From Mycobacterium attenuatum (GTDB lineage: Bacteria > Actinomycetota > Actinomycetes > Mycobacteriales > Mycobacteriaceae), in assembly GCF_900566085.1 (NCBI RefSeq), contig NZ_UPHT01000173.1, positions 1-64,000 on the forward strand: a DNA stretch of 64,000 bases, written 5' to 3'. Position numbers and translations under genes: made by a program. Positions 1 to 7,942 of the stretch are shown here, one piece after another; within the stretch, counting starts at the first letter, position 1; each line of letters begins with the position of its first letter. A model generated the notes under the pieces. The model searched no databases. It was not told the DNA's origin and worked only from the letters and a program-made list of their open reading frames with translations.

Positions 1-142
1 ATCCCGATCGCGTTTAATGAGACCGAACTATCTGCGGATGTGGATCCAGGCCGCTTCCGAGGCCGTGTGATAGATGCTCATCACGGTAGCGGCCTGGATC
101 CACATCCGCAGATAGTTCGGTCTCATTAAACGCGATCGGGAT
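1..142. repeat. Perfect 54-bp inverted repeat (arms 1-54 and 89-142)
   Basis: Bases 1-54 are the exact reverse complement of 89-142, with a 34-base spacer at 55-88. The left arm starts at the first base of the window, so it may continue outside. Both arms hold the same PPE-coding sequence, so the PPE reading frame (minus strand) folds back on itself. A long perfect palindrome inside a coding sequence is either a real inverted duplication or a fold-back assembly or library artefact at a contig edge. Confidence 0.95.
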
Positions 143-538
143 CGTGTTGATGCCAAAGAAATTCGTCGCCAGCAATACCGCGTGCAGGGCATGGTTGGTA
201 GCCAGCTCCGCCAACGTCGGCATCGCCGCCAGCGCGCTGGCATAAGCCGCTGCCACGACTTCATGCTCGGCGGCCAACCCCGCGCTGTCGGCGCTGGCCC
301 GCAAAAGCCAGGCCAGGTACGGGACGTGCACAGCCGCATATACTTCGGAGCTCGGGCCCCGCCACACCGCCTGAACTGCGGCCAGCACCATAGTCAGTTC
401 TTCTGCCGCCGAGGCGTATTCGGTGCTCATCGATGTCCATGACGCGGCAGCTGCGAGCAGCGGACCGGGGCCCGGACCGCTGCTCAGCAACGAAGAATGC
501 ACCTCCGGGGGAGAGGCAATCCAGACCGGTGCCGTCAC
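14..538 (-). pseudogene. PPE family protein, frameshifted and truncated
   Basis: The N-terminal PPE domain is clear. A GTG start at 538 gives VTAPVWIASPPEVHS with the Pro-Pro-Glu motif at residues 10-12, a helix-rich domain containing the WRGPSSEVY segment, and the conserved NFFGINTIPIAFNE stretch. Family members continue with a tyrosine-leucine-arginine-methionine-tryptophan run, which is found here in the neighbouring frame (YLRMWIQAATVM). One extra base within 116-117 explains the shift. The shifted frame ends at 14, and the correct frame runs into the inverted repeat and stops at 28. PPE proteins pair with PE proteins and are exported by type VII secretion. The start overlaps the end of the upstream PE gene (GTGA), so the two are co-transcribed. 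The locus corresponds to PPE66/PPE67, which I recall as also split in H37Rv. Confidence 0.8.
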
Positions 539-849
539 TGCAAACCGCCGGAGGCGAAGTACGTGGCCGCCGCGACGGCATCGCCAACCGCGTAACTCAC
601 CCCGGACTCGCCGAGACCAACCGCGGACCGGCCGAGCTCTTCGACCCCTTCCGCCGCGATCGCCGTGTGCTCGACGCCGTGACCGCTGAACCCCGCCGCG
701 GTCTGCAGCGACACCGGATCCGCCGCCGGCGGTACAACCCCCGTGATCAATGGTGCCGCGGCTGCCTGCGCGGCCGCGAGCCGAGCCGTCAGCGCCTCCA
801 CCGCAGCGCTGGCCGCTGCCAGACCTTCGGGCACCACTCGCAGCGTCAT
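535..849 (-). CDS. PE family protein
   Basis: The 104-residue product starts MTLRVVPEGLAAAS and is an alanine-rich pair of helices of standard PE-domain length (about 100 residues) with no PGRS extension. It carries the YxxxD/E-like end of the second helix (YAVGDAV) typical of a type VII secretion signal. An AGGAG ribosome site lies just upstream of the ATG at 849. Its stop overlaps the GTG start of the PPE gene, which is the usual PE-PPE operon arrangement, and PE and PPE normally form a heterodimer. With the partner broken, this PE may be orphaned. Confidence 0.85.
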   Translation of the reverse strand: MTLRVVPEGLAAASAAVEALTARLAAAQAAAAPLITGVVPPAADPVSLQTAAGFSGHGVEHTAIAAEGVEELGRSAVGLGESGVSYAVGDAVAAATYFASGGLQ

Positions 850-1127
850 TATCGATACTCCTTCTGAGCCATCTCACCGACGGATTCGCACAATCGACCG
901 AATATAAATCTCACGAACTATAACCCTTGTCAACTGTTGTAATTGGTTACGGTGCCGTAGCCTTCAGGCACGTCAAATTGAGCGCTTGTCAGTTTGGGCC
1001 GGCGGGCACTGGCATCGACCGGCCGCTGCTGCGGCGGCCCCCGGAAGGCGCTTAATCGAGGGCGAGCGCCCTGCAGGTCAACGAAATTTGTTGTGCCGCA
1101 ATAAAACAATGCCGGCAGACAAATTCG
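850..1127. promoter_or_regulatory. Upstream region of the PE-PPE operon
   Basis: This 278-base gap between the WS/DGAT stop and the PE start is locally AT-rich at 895-950, unlike the flanking coding DNA. It is the only place for the PE-PPE promoter. I see no gene in it and no convincing consensus -10/-35 pair. Confidence 0.4.
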
Positions 1128-2486
1128 TCAGAGCCCGACGGCGCGCTCCAATTCCTTCAGCGAGGTTTCCAGGTGTCCGAGCACGCGCTGCAGGTGCGGG
1201 ACGCTGCGGCGGCAGCCGACGAGTCCGAAGTCGAGACTGTCGGCGGTGCTGGTCAAGGTGATGTTGAGCGCCTGACCGTCGAGCACGAGGGACATCGGAT
1301 AGTTGCCGACCAGCCGCGCGCCGTTGTAGAAGCGCGGCTCGCGCACGCCCGGAACATTCGAGATGCACACATTGAACGGCGGCGGAGTTGCCTTTCCCAG
1401 GCCAGGCACGGTGTTGAGGGCCGCCGGGCTCAGCAGTAGCAGTGACAACGCCATCGCTTGCGCCCGCGGCAGTTGCGACAGGACCTTCCTGTTGTCACGC
1501 ATCGACGCATGGATGGCATGCAGGCGGTCCGCCGGGTCGTCGAGGTGAGTCGCCAGGTTGCACAACACCGCCCCCACCATGTTGCCGCCCGCCGAGTCTT
1601 CCTCGTTGCGAAGGCTCACCGGAACCATTGCCACCAGCGGTGCGCCCGGCAACGCGTCGTTGTCGTCGAGGTAAGCCCGCAGTGCGCCGGCACACATCGC
1701 CAGCACGACATCGTTAAGGCTCACTCCGGCAGCGTCTTTGACCGTCCTGACCCGGTCCAGCTCCCAGGATTGGGCCGCGCAGCGCCGCGCTCCGCCGACC
1801 GCGACATTCAGCATGGTGCGCGGCGTGCCGAACGGCAACGTCAGCTGCTGTTCCAGCAGCGCGGAACGCGCCAGCCGAAGCGTCGACGAGGCAAGCCCGC
1901 CAACGGATGCCAGCGTTCCACCGAGCTGATGCAGACGTCCACGGCGCAGATCGGCACGGGGCGCGCGCGTCGGTGCCGGCGACCAGGCCGCACGAAATTC
2001 GGCGCCGCTGGCCTCTTCGGCAAGCGACTGCCGCATCAGCGTGAGTCCCGACACGCCGTCGATGAGCGCATGATGCATCTTCGAATAGATGGCAAAGCGC
2101 TCATCCTTGAGGCCTTCGATCACGTGTGTTTCCCACAGCGGCCGATGGCGATCAAGGAGGTTGGCATGCAGCCGCGAGGTGAGTTCCAGCAGCTCGCGCA
2201 CCCGCCCCGGCGCGGGCAGGGCAGATCGCCGCACGTGGTAGCTGAGGTCGACGTCGTTGTCGGTGGACCAGCCGATGTTGGCGAACGAGCCACCCAAAGA
2301 GGTGGGCCGCTTACGGAAAAGCGTTGCTATATCCTGGGATTCGAGCATCGCCTGATGGGTTTCGCGCACGAACGCGCGGCCGGCGCCCGCCGGCGGCGCG
2401 AACAGCTGCAGCGCGCCGACGTGCAATGGATGCTCCCGTGACTCGGCCGCCAAGAACAACGCGTCCACCGGTGACATCAGTTCCAT
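1128..2486 (-). CDS. Wax ester synthase / acyl-CoA:diacylglycerol acyltransferase (Rv3740c type)
   Basis: The 452-residue protein joins a fatty acyl-CoA to diacylglycerol or a long-chain alcohol, making storage lipid at the inner membrane face. It begins MELMSPVDALFLAAESREHPLHVG, the standard WS/DGAT N-terminus. The catalytic HHxxxDG motif is at residues 138-144 (HHALIDG), and the C-terminal ISNVPGV segment is present. Length matches the family (about 450). The ATG at 2486 follows AGGAG; the longer open frame upstream lies over the next gene and is not used. It is 38 bases downstream of the monooxygenase gene on the same strand, a probable operon. Mycobacteria have many paralogues, so the exact substrate is unknown. 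Confidence 0.92.
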   Translation of the reverse strand: MELMSPVDALFLAAESREHPLHVGALQLFAPPAGAGRAFVRETHQAMLESQDIATLFRKRPTSLGGSFANIGWSTDNDVDLSYHVRRSALPAPGRVRELLELTSRLHANLLDRHRPLWETHVIEGLKDERFAIYSKMHHALIDGVSGLTLMRQSLAEEASGAEFRAAWSPAPTRAPRADLRRGRLHQLGGTLASVGGLASSTLRLARSALLEQQLTLPFGTPRTMLNVAVGGARRCAAQSWELDRVRTVKDAAGVSLNDVVLAMCAGALRAYLDDNDALPGAPLVAMVPVSLRNEEDSAGGNMVGAVLCNLATHLDDPADRLHAIHASMRDNRKVLSQLPRAQAMALSLLLLSPAALNTVPGLGKATPPPFNVCISNVPGVREPRFYNGARLVGNYPMSLVLDGQALNITLTSTADSLDFGLVGCRRSVPHLQRVLGHLETSLKELERAVGL

Positions 2487-2524
2487 ACGTGTACTCCTCT
2501 TAGCCCGCTGGGCCGGTTGGCAGG

Positions 2525-4051
2525 TCAGCCCGTCAAGGCCAACTCGGACGTGTCGGCACAGGCCGACTTGGCAAAGTGCAGGCTGTCGTCGTCGACTGGC
2601 CCGTCGCGCAGTGTCTTTCGGTCGGCGCGGTAGTCCATGCAGGTCCGCCATGGCCCTTCGGCGCCCTGGTGGGGGAACTGGTCGACCGCCCGCTGCACGT
2701 ATCCGGCGGAAATATCCAGTAGCGGCCGGGTCGGCATCGTCCCGGGTGCCACCGGATAGCAGATGTCGTGGCCGTTGGCGTCCATGTAGGCCAGCAACCG
2801 GCAGAAGTGTTCGCAGATCAGCCCCACCTTGAGCGTCCACGAAGAGTTCGTGTAACCGAAAACGTAAGCGAAGTTGGGAATGTCGCTGAGCAGAAAGCCT
2901 TTGAAGGCCACCTTCTGCCCAACGTCTACGGCGGCGCCGTCCACCGAGACAGAGATGCCGCCGAACGCCAACAGGTTCAAACCGGTTGCGGTGACGATGA
3001 TGTCGGCCTCCAGTTCGCGTCCGGACCGCAGCCGGATGCCGCTTTCGGTGAACGTTTCGATCTGGTCGGTAACCACCGAGGCCCGGCCTTTTCGGATGGC
3101 CCGGAACATGTCGGCGTCGGGCACCGCGCACAGCCGTTGGTCCCATGGGTTGTAGGCGGGCTTGAAGTGCTCGTCGATCGGGTAGCCCGCCGGCAGCTGC
3201 CGGGCGTTAAGGTGACGGATCAGCCGTCGGGCGGCGCCCGGATACTGCTGGCAGAAGTGGAAGACGAGCCGTTGCTTGGCCACGTTCTTTTTCCGGGTCA
3301 ACGCGTACGCCCGATCCCGGCCGACCAACTTGGGCAGGGTGTTGGCGATGCGGTCCCGCGCCGGCACCGGGACCACGTAAGTCGGCGACCGCTGCAACAT
3401 GGTCACGTGCCCGGCGGTCTCGGCCATGGCCGGCACCAAAGTGACCGCGGTGGCGCCGCTGCCGATGATCACCACCCGCTTGCCTCGGTAGTCCAAGTCC
3501 TCCGGCCAGTGCTGCGGGTGCACGATCTGCCCGTTAAAGCTTTCCCGGCCAGGAAATTCCGGCGTATAGCCCTGGTCGTAGCGGTAGTATCCGCTGGCGC
3601 AGAAGAACCATCCGCAGCTGATGGTCACCCGCTCTCCGGTTGCCTGACCGTTGTGCAACCGCTCGACCCGGACCAGCCAGCGCGCCTCGCTGGTGGACCA
3701 AGCGGCCTCGAGCACCTTGTGCCCGAATCGGATCGACTTGGCGATACCGTTCTCGGCCACTGTCTCGCGAAGGTAGGCCATGATGGCGTCCGCACTGGCG
3801 ATCGCCTTGTCGTTTTCCCATGCCTTGAACTCGTAGCTGAATGTGTGCAGATCGGAGTCCGAGCGAATTCCCGGATACCGGAACAAGTCCCACGTCCCGC
3901 CGATGTCGTCGCGGGCCTCCACAATCGCGAACGTCTTGTGCGGTTGCATGGCCTGCAGGTAATAGGCAGCGCCGATGCCCGAGATTCCGGCACCGACAAT
4001 CAACACGTCGATGTGCTCAATGCTGCTGGAGTTCATGTGCCTGGAGTTCAT
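2525..4051 (-). CDS. Baeyer-Villiger / flavin-containing monooxygenase (Rv3741c-Rv3742c, EtaA/MymA-like)
   Basis: The 508-residue FAD- and NADPH-dependent monooxygenase has an FAD-binding GAGISG at residues 20-25, a GGTWDLFRYPG segment near 51-61, the Baeyer-Villiger fingerprint F-x-G-x3-H-x3-W-P at 172-183, and a second dinucleotide site GSGATA at 197-202. It reads very like mycobacterial MymA and EthA, enzymes that oxidise ketones and activate thioamide drugs. Two in-frame ATGs (4051 and 4036) are possible; I use the first. In H37Rv this gene is, as I recall, split into Rv3741c and Rv3742c, whereas here it is intact. Tandem repeats at 4153-4189 are a probable regulator site. The natural substrate cannot be told from sequence. 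Confidence 0.92.
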   Translation of the reverse strand: MNSRHMNSSSIEHIDVLIVGAGISGIGAAYYLQAMQPHKTFAIVEARDDIGGTWDLFRYPGIRSDSDLHTFSYEFKAWENDKAIASADAIMAYLRETVAENGIAKSIRFGHKVLEAAWSTSEARWLVRVERLHNGQATGERVTISCGWFFCASGYYRYDQGYTPEFPGRESFNGQIVHPQHWPEDLDYRGKRVVIIGSGATAVTLVPAMAETAGHVTMLQRSPTYVVPVPARDRIANTLPKLVGRDRAYALTRKKNVAKQRLVFHFCQQYPGAARRLIRHLNARQLPAGYPIDEHFKPAYNPWDQRLCAVPDADMFRAIRKGRASVVTDQIETFTESGIRLRSGRELEADIIVTATGLNLLAFGGISVSVDGAAVDVGQKVAFKGFLLSDIPNFAYVFGYTNSSWTLKVGLICEHFCRLLAYMDANGHDICYPVAPGTMPTRPLLDISAGYVQRAVDQFPHQGAEGPWRTCMDYRADRKTLRDGPVDDDSLHFAKSACADTSELALTG

Positions 4052-4152
4052 GTGCGTAGTCCTGTTCGGGTGGATCTGCCCCGCGAACCTCACTGTCCGA
4101 AGGGGATGGCTCGGCATCGAACCCACCTTGACGCACGCCGCGGCCCTACGTC

Positions 4153-4189
4153 TTGACATCACAGGACAACGTTTTGACATTTGCGGACA
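4153..4189. promoter_or_regulatory. Tandem direct repeat, candidate activator site upstream of the monooxygenase
   Basis: TTGACAT-N4-GGACA occurs twice, at 4153-4168 and 4174-4189, exactly 21 bases apart (two helical turns). This spacing is typical of AraC/XylS-family activator sites. It lies about 100-140 bases upstream of the monooxygenase start. MymA-type operons are known to be controlled by an AraC-family activator (VirS). No regulator gene is adjacent here, so the binding protein would be encoded elsewhere. Confidence 0.5.
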
Positions 4190-4345
4190 GCGGACGCCTC
4201 CCCCGGGGCTGATTGCGCCATCGCACCCGACCCGGCTGACCGGGAACCGCGAGATTGCCACCATGGTCGTGGTTTTCGCGTTGACCACAACCCTGGCGGC
4301 AATCGGGACGCCACCCGAGCAGCGCAGTGGCCCGACGCGCTAGAG

Positions 4346-4744
4346 CTAGATACCGGTCAGGTCGTCGGGCACGTCGACGGAGTGCTCTTTCAGCGTCTCG
4401 AGCGTCACCACCTCGAGGGTGCGCTCGTGGGTGGCGGCCAACACCACCGGAGCGGCACAGCCGTCATGGTGGGCCCGTAGCCAGTTCATTGCGGTGACAC
4501 ACCACCGATCGCCCGGGAGCAACCCGGGGAAGCGGTATTCGGGAACGGGTGTCGACAGGTCATTGCCGATCGAGCGCTGATGCTCGAGGAATTCGGCCGT
4601 CACGACTGCGCAGATCGTGTGCCGGCCCACGTCTTGCGGGCCGGTGGAACAGCAACCGTCTCGATAGAAGCCGGTCAGCGGGTCGGTACCGCACGGTTGC
4701 AAGGGGCCGCCCAGCACGTTGCGGTCAGGCTGGCGTTCAGGCAT
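4346..4744 (-). CDS. DUF2237 family protein
   Basis: The 132-residue cytosolic protein matches the DUF2237 pattern from end to end: NVLGGPLQPCGTDPLTGFYRDGCC near the N-terminus, DVGRHTICAVVT, LSTPVPEYRFPGLLPGDRWC in the middle, and PPVVLxATHERxLEVV-type text at the end. Four conserved cysteines suggest metal binding or redox sensitivity, but no activity is established that I know of. The ATG at 4744 has only a weak ribosome site. In H37Rv this part of the chromosome holds ctpJ and nmtR, which are not present here. Confidence 0.85.
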   Translation of the reverse strand: MPERQPDRNVLGGPLQPCGTDPLTGFYRDGCCSTGPQDVGRHTICAVVTAEFLEHQRSIGNDLSTPVPEYRFPGLLPGDRWCVTAMNWLRAHHDGCAAPVVLAATHERTLEVVTLETLKEHSVDVPDDLTGI

Positions 4745-4808
4745 CTGCCCAGTATCGCGCTTTCCTGCCGCGGATCGGCGAAGCTACGGCCGGAATGCCA
4801 TGCGCCGA

Positions 4809-5144
4809 CTACGCGCCCACCACGCGTAAGCCGGAGAGCAGCCCCGCGCCGGTCAGGTTCGTGGCGGCGGCGGCGTCGACCTCGGTGTACATTCGCGCGA
4901 TATCGGCAAAGGCCGCGCCGGCCCGTTGTAGCTCTTGTTGCGCCGCTTGGTTGAGAGCCAGCAGCTGAGTGGCCTCCGCCGTGAACGCCGCCACCGCCTG
5001 GGCCGAGACTTCGTCGGCCCCGGCGGGTAGCAACGAGGTCAGCGAGGTCGACGCCGTCGCAGCGGCCTGTAGTCCTTGAGAGGCGTTGTCGGCAACCTGG
5101 GCACCGATGTCGGCGGCTGCCGGATCGATAGACATCGACTGCAT
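4809..5144 (-). CDS. PE family protein (PE34-like, Rv3746c)
   Basis: The 111-residue protein MQSMSIDPAAADIGAQVADN is a stand-alone PE domain with two long alanine-rich helices and a C-terminal tail, YTEVDAAAATNLTGAGLL. The YTEVD fits the YxxxD/E type VII secretion signal. AGGAG lies seven bases before the ATG at 5144; an ATG three codons later is possible. There is no adjacent PPE partner. Position and length (111) agree with PE34 of H37Rv. Confidence 0.85.
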   Translation of the reverse strand: MQSMSIDPAAADIGAQVADNASQGLQAAATASTSLTSLLPAGADEVSAQAVAAFTAEATQLLALNQAAQQELQRAGAAFADIARMYTEVDAAAATNLTGAGLLSGLRVVGA

Positions 5145-5536
5145 GTGTTTCTCCTGTGTAGCGCCAGTCCGTAGTGGTCGACGGCGAGGTAACCCCGGGC
5201 CTAAACGATGTCAGTAGCGATAGTAGTGCTCAGGCATAGTTTTCATCTGCATATTTTAGAAATCGGTGGGGCCTGACAAAACGTTTCACTGCCTGGCCCA
5301 CCGTTCGGCGAGCCGAGGAACACCGCGGCTCGAAAGCCGCTCGTGAAACGTAGAAGCCGGATGACGTTGGTGGCGGCGTGCCGCACATCTGCGCCCAACC
5401 TCTGCACAATCCACGGTCTTAGCACTGTTGTGGTTCAACGGCAGCCGAAAAAATCTCGATGAATGCGCCGGCACCGACGTGGGAGTCCGCCAGATCGGCG
5501 CCTCAGGTTTGCTGGCAGCATGTTAGGTTCAGCGGC
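5145..5536. promoter_or_regulatory. Intergenic region between divergent PE34-like and Rv3747-like genes
   Basis: The 392 bases separate two divergent genes and should hold both promoters. An AT-rich patch at 5245-5280 on the PE side is the likeliest promoter location. Short open frames here (for example 5243-5425) have no ribosome site or family resemblance. I see no RNA gene. Confidence 0.4.
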
Positions 5537-5923
5537 GTGATACTTACGGGTGCCTTCCTGGCCGACGCCGCTGCCGTAGTGGACAACAAGCTCAATGTGC
5601 AGGGCGGTGTGCTGTCACGGTTTGCGGTCGGGCCGGACCGGTTGGCCCGGTTCGTCCTGGTCGTGTTGACGCAGTCAGAGCCGGGCAGTACCGAAGACCG
5701 GCAGCTCAATATTGAGGCGAGGCCTCCCGCGGACGCCGACGCAGTACACCTGCAGTTCGAAGTGCCCGAAGCGGCGGTCGCCGAGTTTCCCGGGTTCGCG
5801 TTCTTCGAGATCCAGCTGCGCTTGCCTGTCGACGGCCGTTGGGTGCTGGTCGTGACCGCCGACACGGGAGCGATCTCGCTGCCGGTACTGGTCAGCGAGA
5901 TGACACCGCAGTTTGGCTTCTGA
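5537..5923 (+). CDS. Conserved mycobacterial protein, Rv3747 family
   Basis: The 128-residue protein starts at GTG 5537 (VILTGAFLADAAAVVDNKLNVQGG). A longer frame from 5459 is open but its extra residues do not look like the family. The sequence suggests an antiparallel beta protein: LPVDGRWVLVV and GAISLPVLVS are strong strand signals. It has no signal peptide, membrane span or catalytic motif. A clear paralogue lies at 10164-10526 with the same AFLA-AAA-DNKLNV and LPVDGRW landmarks. In H37Rv the two are adjacent; here about 4.2 kb separates them. Function unknown. Confidence 0.85.
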   Translation: MILTGAFLADAAAVVDNKLNVQGGVLSRFAVGPDRLARFVLVVLTQSEPGSTEDRQLNIEARPPADADAVHLQFEVPEAAVAEFPGFAFFEIQLRLPVDGRWVLVVTADTGAISLPVLVSEMTPQFGF

Positions 5924-5941
5924 GCCGGCGCGGGTCAACCC

Positions 5942-6691
5942 TTAGACGCAGTCCGAGGCGCCGTCGACGACGAAGACGGCGCCCGTGGTGTAGCTGCTGT
6001 GCTCGGTGCACAAGAACGCGACTGTGGGCGCAATGTCGCCGACAGATCCGAAACGTCGCAGCGGAATGTGCGCCAGCTCCGCCGCCACCAGCTCCGGAGC
6101 GATGTGCATGGGTGCGGTCATCGGGGTATCGATGGTGCCCGGCGCCACCGCGTTCACCCGGATCCCGATCGGTGCCCACTTGACCGCGAGATTTCTTGTG
6201 ATGGAGATAATCCCGGCCTTGGCGGCGGCGTAGCCGGGCACCAAAGGCACCGCTCGCAGGGCAGACATGGAGGCCATGTTGACCACGCTGGCGCCTCCGG
6301 TAGCCGTGGACGCTTCCAATGCGCGGCGAAGTCCCACGGTCAATCGGTAGGGACCGGTCAAGTTGAGCGTCACCGAAGTGTCGAACCCATCCGGCTTGGA
6401 TTCGTCGAGCCCGCCGGGAAAGTTCGCGCCGGCGTTGTTGACTAACACGTCCAGTCGGGGGAAACGCTGAGCCAGCTGGTCCACCGAATCGGCGTCGGCC
6501 AGGTGTAGCCGGTGATAACTCATGCCGGACAGGTCGGTCTCGTATTCCGCCGCGGCCGGTCGCGTTCCGGTGATTGCGACATCGGCCCCGGAATCGCGAA
6601 ACAGCGTCGCGATCGCATGTCCGATCCCGCTGGTGCCGCCGGTGATTAGGGCGGTGGTCCCAGTGAAGTCAAAGCTCACCCGCGCGGTCAT
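5942..6691 (-). CDS. Short-chain dehydrogenase/reductase
   Basis: This is a 249-residue classical SDR. The NAD(P) site TGGTSGIG is at residues 17-24, NNAG follows beta-4, the catalytic serine region reads NMASMSA, and the YxxxK pair is YAAAK. The end GAVFVVDGAS is the usual SDR C-terminus. ATG at 6691 overlaps the stop of the upstream metallo-beta-lactamase gene (ATGA), so translation is coupled. It is the last gene of the sulfotransferase operon and may oxidise or reduce an alcohol or ketone released or consumed there; the substrate is not known. Confidence 0.9.
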   Translation of the reverse strand: MTARVSFDFTGTTALITGGTSGIGHAIATLFRDSGADVAITGTRPAAAEYETDLSGMSYHRLHLADADSVDQLAQRFPRLDVLVNNAGANFPGGLDESKPDGFDTSVTLNLTGPYRLTVGLRRALEASTATGGASVVNMASMSALRAVPLVPGYAAAKAGIISITRNLAVKWAPIGIRVNAVAPGTIDTPMTAPMHIAPELVAAELAHIPLRRFGSVGDIAPTVAFLCTEHSSYTTGAVFVVDGASDCV

Positions 6692-7920
6692 GAGTTGCTC
6701 GCGATCTGATGCTTGAGCCATGCGCTTTCCCAGAAGTTCGTACTGTCGGCCAGCAGTGCCTGGTGGGCTTGTCTGAGCACTGCGCGCGCCTGATCGTCGG
6801 GCACTAACTCGGCAAGGTGGATGGCGTGCAGCGGCCGGCCGGCGGCCAGGTGCGCGCGTGCCCGATCCAGGAGTGCGTCGGCGCCTGCCAATTCGACGAC
6901 ATCTGACGCGACGGCGTCGAAACCGACGGGATAAAGCTCGGTCGTCGAGCGATGGTGAAACCAGCCCGAGTAGTTCTCCCAGATGGCCCGCACGTCCCAG
7001 GCGACCTTTCCGTAGCCTTGGCCCACTTCGTCTTCCGGCGGCACACTGATCTCACGCATCAGCGTCGCGACATCCTTTCCAGCGTTCATCCCGGCAACGG
7101 TCTGGTCGTGGATGTACTGAACAGCGTTGCGCAGCCGGGTCAGCTCTGCGTTGATGCGTTCGGCGCCGGTGATGGGTGCGAAGTGACCGGTCACCAAGAG
7201 TTCGGGTTGCAGGTCGCGTACCCGTTCGATCGACGAGATGGCGGTCAGGGCGTCTCGGTAGCGATCGCCGCGTATGGTGACGAGGTTGGGCACGTGTCCG
7301 AACACCGGGCCGAAGGTATTTCCGCACAAGCATATTCGCTCGTCGGGCAGCCAGACCACGAGTGAGTCGGTGGTTTCTCCGCCGGGAACCGCCAGCAGTT
7401 CGATCCGCCGGCCGCCGACCTCCAGCGCGAGGCTGTCCTCGAAGTCCAGATCGACGGCGGGCACGCTCTGCGCGGGCAGGCGGGTGGTGCCCAGACGGCG
7501 TTGAATCGCTTCGACGCCGGTTTTCAGCGTGTCTTTGAAGGCGAAGGCACTGCGGCTGGCTCGGTACCGGATGAGGCGTTCGTTGTCGTCGCGCCATAGA
7601 GTCCAATTCTTCTGCGCGACAACGACTGTATCGGGATCACGGACGCTGTCCAGACCGCCGACATGGTCGACGTGACCCTGGGTAAGGATGATGTAGCGTA
7701 CCGGCGAGTTGTCGACGGCATCGAAGTTGGCGCGGTGCACCGGCCCCTCGAAACCCATGCCGGTGTTGACGATCACCCGGCCGTCACCGGTGGTCAGCAA
7801 GTAGGTATTCGACAGGCCCGGTGAGCACCACAGACCCGGCGCGAGCTCCTCGGCCCGTTCGGCGGCCGCCGGGCGAATCTCGTCGGCGCCGGGCCGGCTG
7901 AGATAAACCGGCTCGAACAT
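6688..7920 (-). CDS. Metallo-beta-lactamase-fold protein with alkylsulfatase-type dimerisation domain
   Basis: The 410-residue protein has an N-terminal MBL domain and a C-terminal segment (DEVGQGYGKVAWDVRAIWENYSGWFHHRSTTELYP) resembling the dimerisation domain of SdsA1-type alkylsulfatases. The metal motif is QGHVDH at residues 81-86, where typical family members have HxHxDH, so the first histidine is glutamine. The full-length alkylsulfatase at 35069-36949 keeps the standard motif, which makes the difference easy to see. A strong AGGAG precedes ATG 7920. It lies 22 bases after the sulfotransferase gene. A sulfatase or other hydrolase role is possible, but the altered metal site leaves activity open. 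Confidence 0.85.
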   Translation of the reverse strand: MFEPVYLSRPGADEIRPAAAERAEELAPGLWCSPGLSNTYLLTTGDGRVIVNTGMGFEGPVHRANFDAVDNSPVRYIILTQGHVDHVGGLDSVRDPDTVVVAQKNWTLWRDDNERLIRYRASRSAFAFKDTLKTGVEAIQRRLGTTRLPAQSVPAVDLDFEDSLALEVGGRRIELLAVPGGETTDSLVVWLPDERICLCGNTFGPVFGHVPNLVTIRGDRYRDALTAISSIERVRDLQPELLVTGHFAPITGAERINAELTRLRNAVQYIHDQTVAGMNAGKDVATLMREISVPPEDEVGQGYGKVAWDVRAIWENYSGWFHHRSTTELYPVGFDAVASDVVELAGADALLDRARAHLAAGRPLHAIHLAELVPDDQARAVLRQAHQALLADSTNFWESAWLKHQIASNS

Positions 7921-7942
7921 CACAGTGGTCTCCTTCGTCGGG

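Noticed and set aside
2487..3146. Upstream extension of the WS/DGAT open frame (672 residues in total)
   Set aside because: It lies antisense-frame over the monooxygenase gene, has arginine-rich text without family match, and a good AGGAG-ATG start exists at 2486.
5243..5425. 60-residue minus-strand frame upstream of the PE34-like gene
   Set aside because: No ribosome site, no recognisable family, lies in a likely promoter region.
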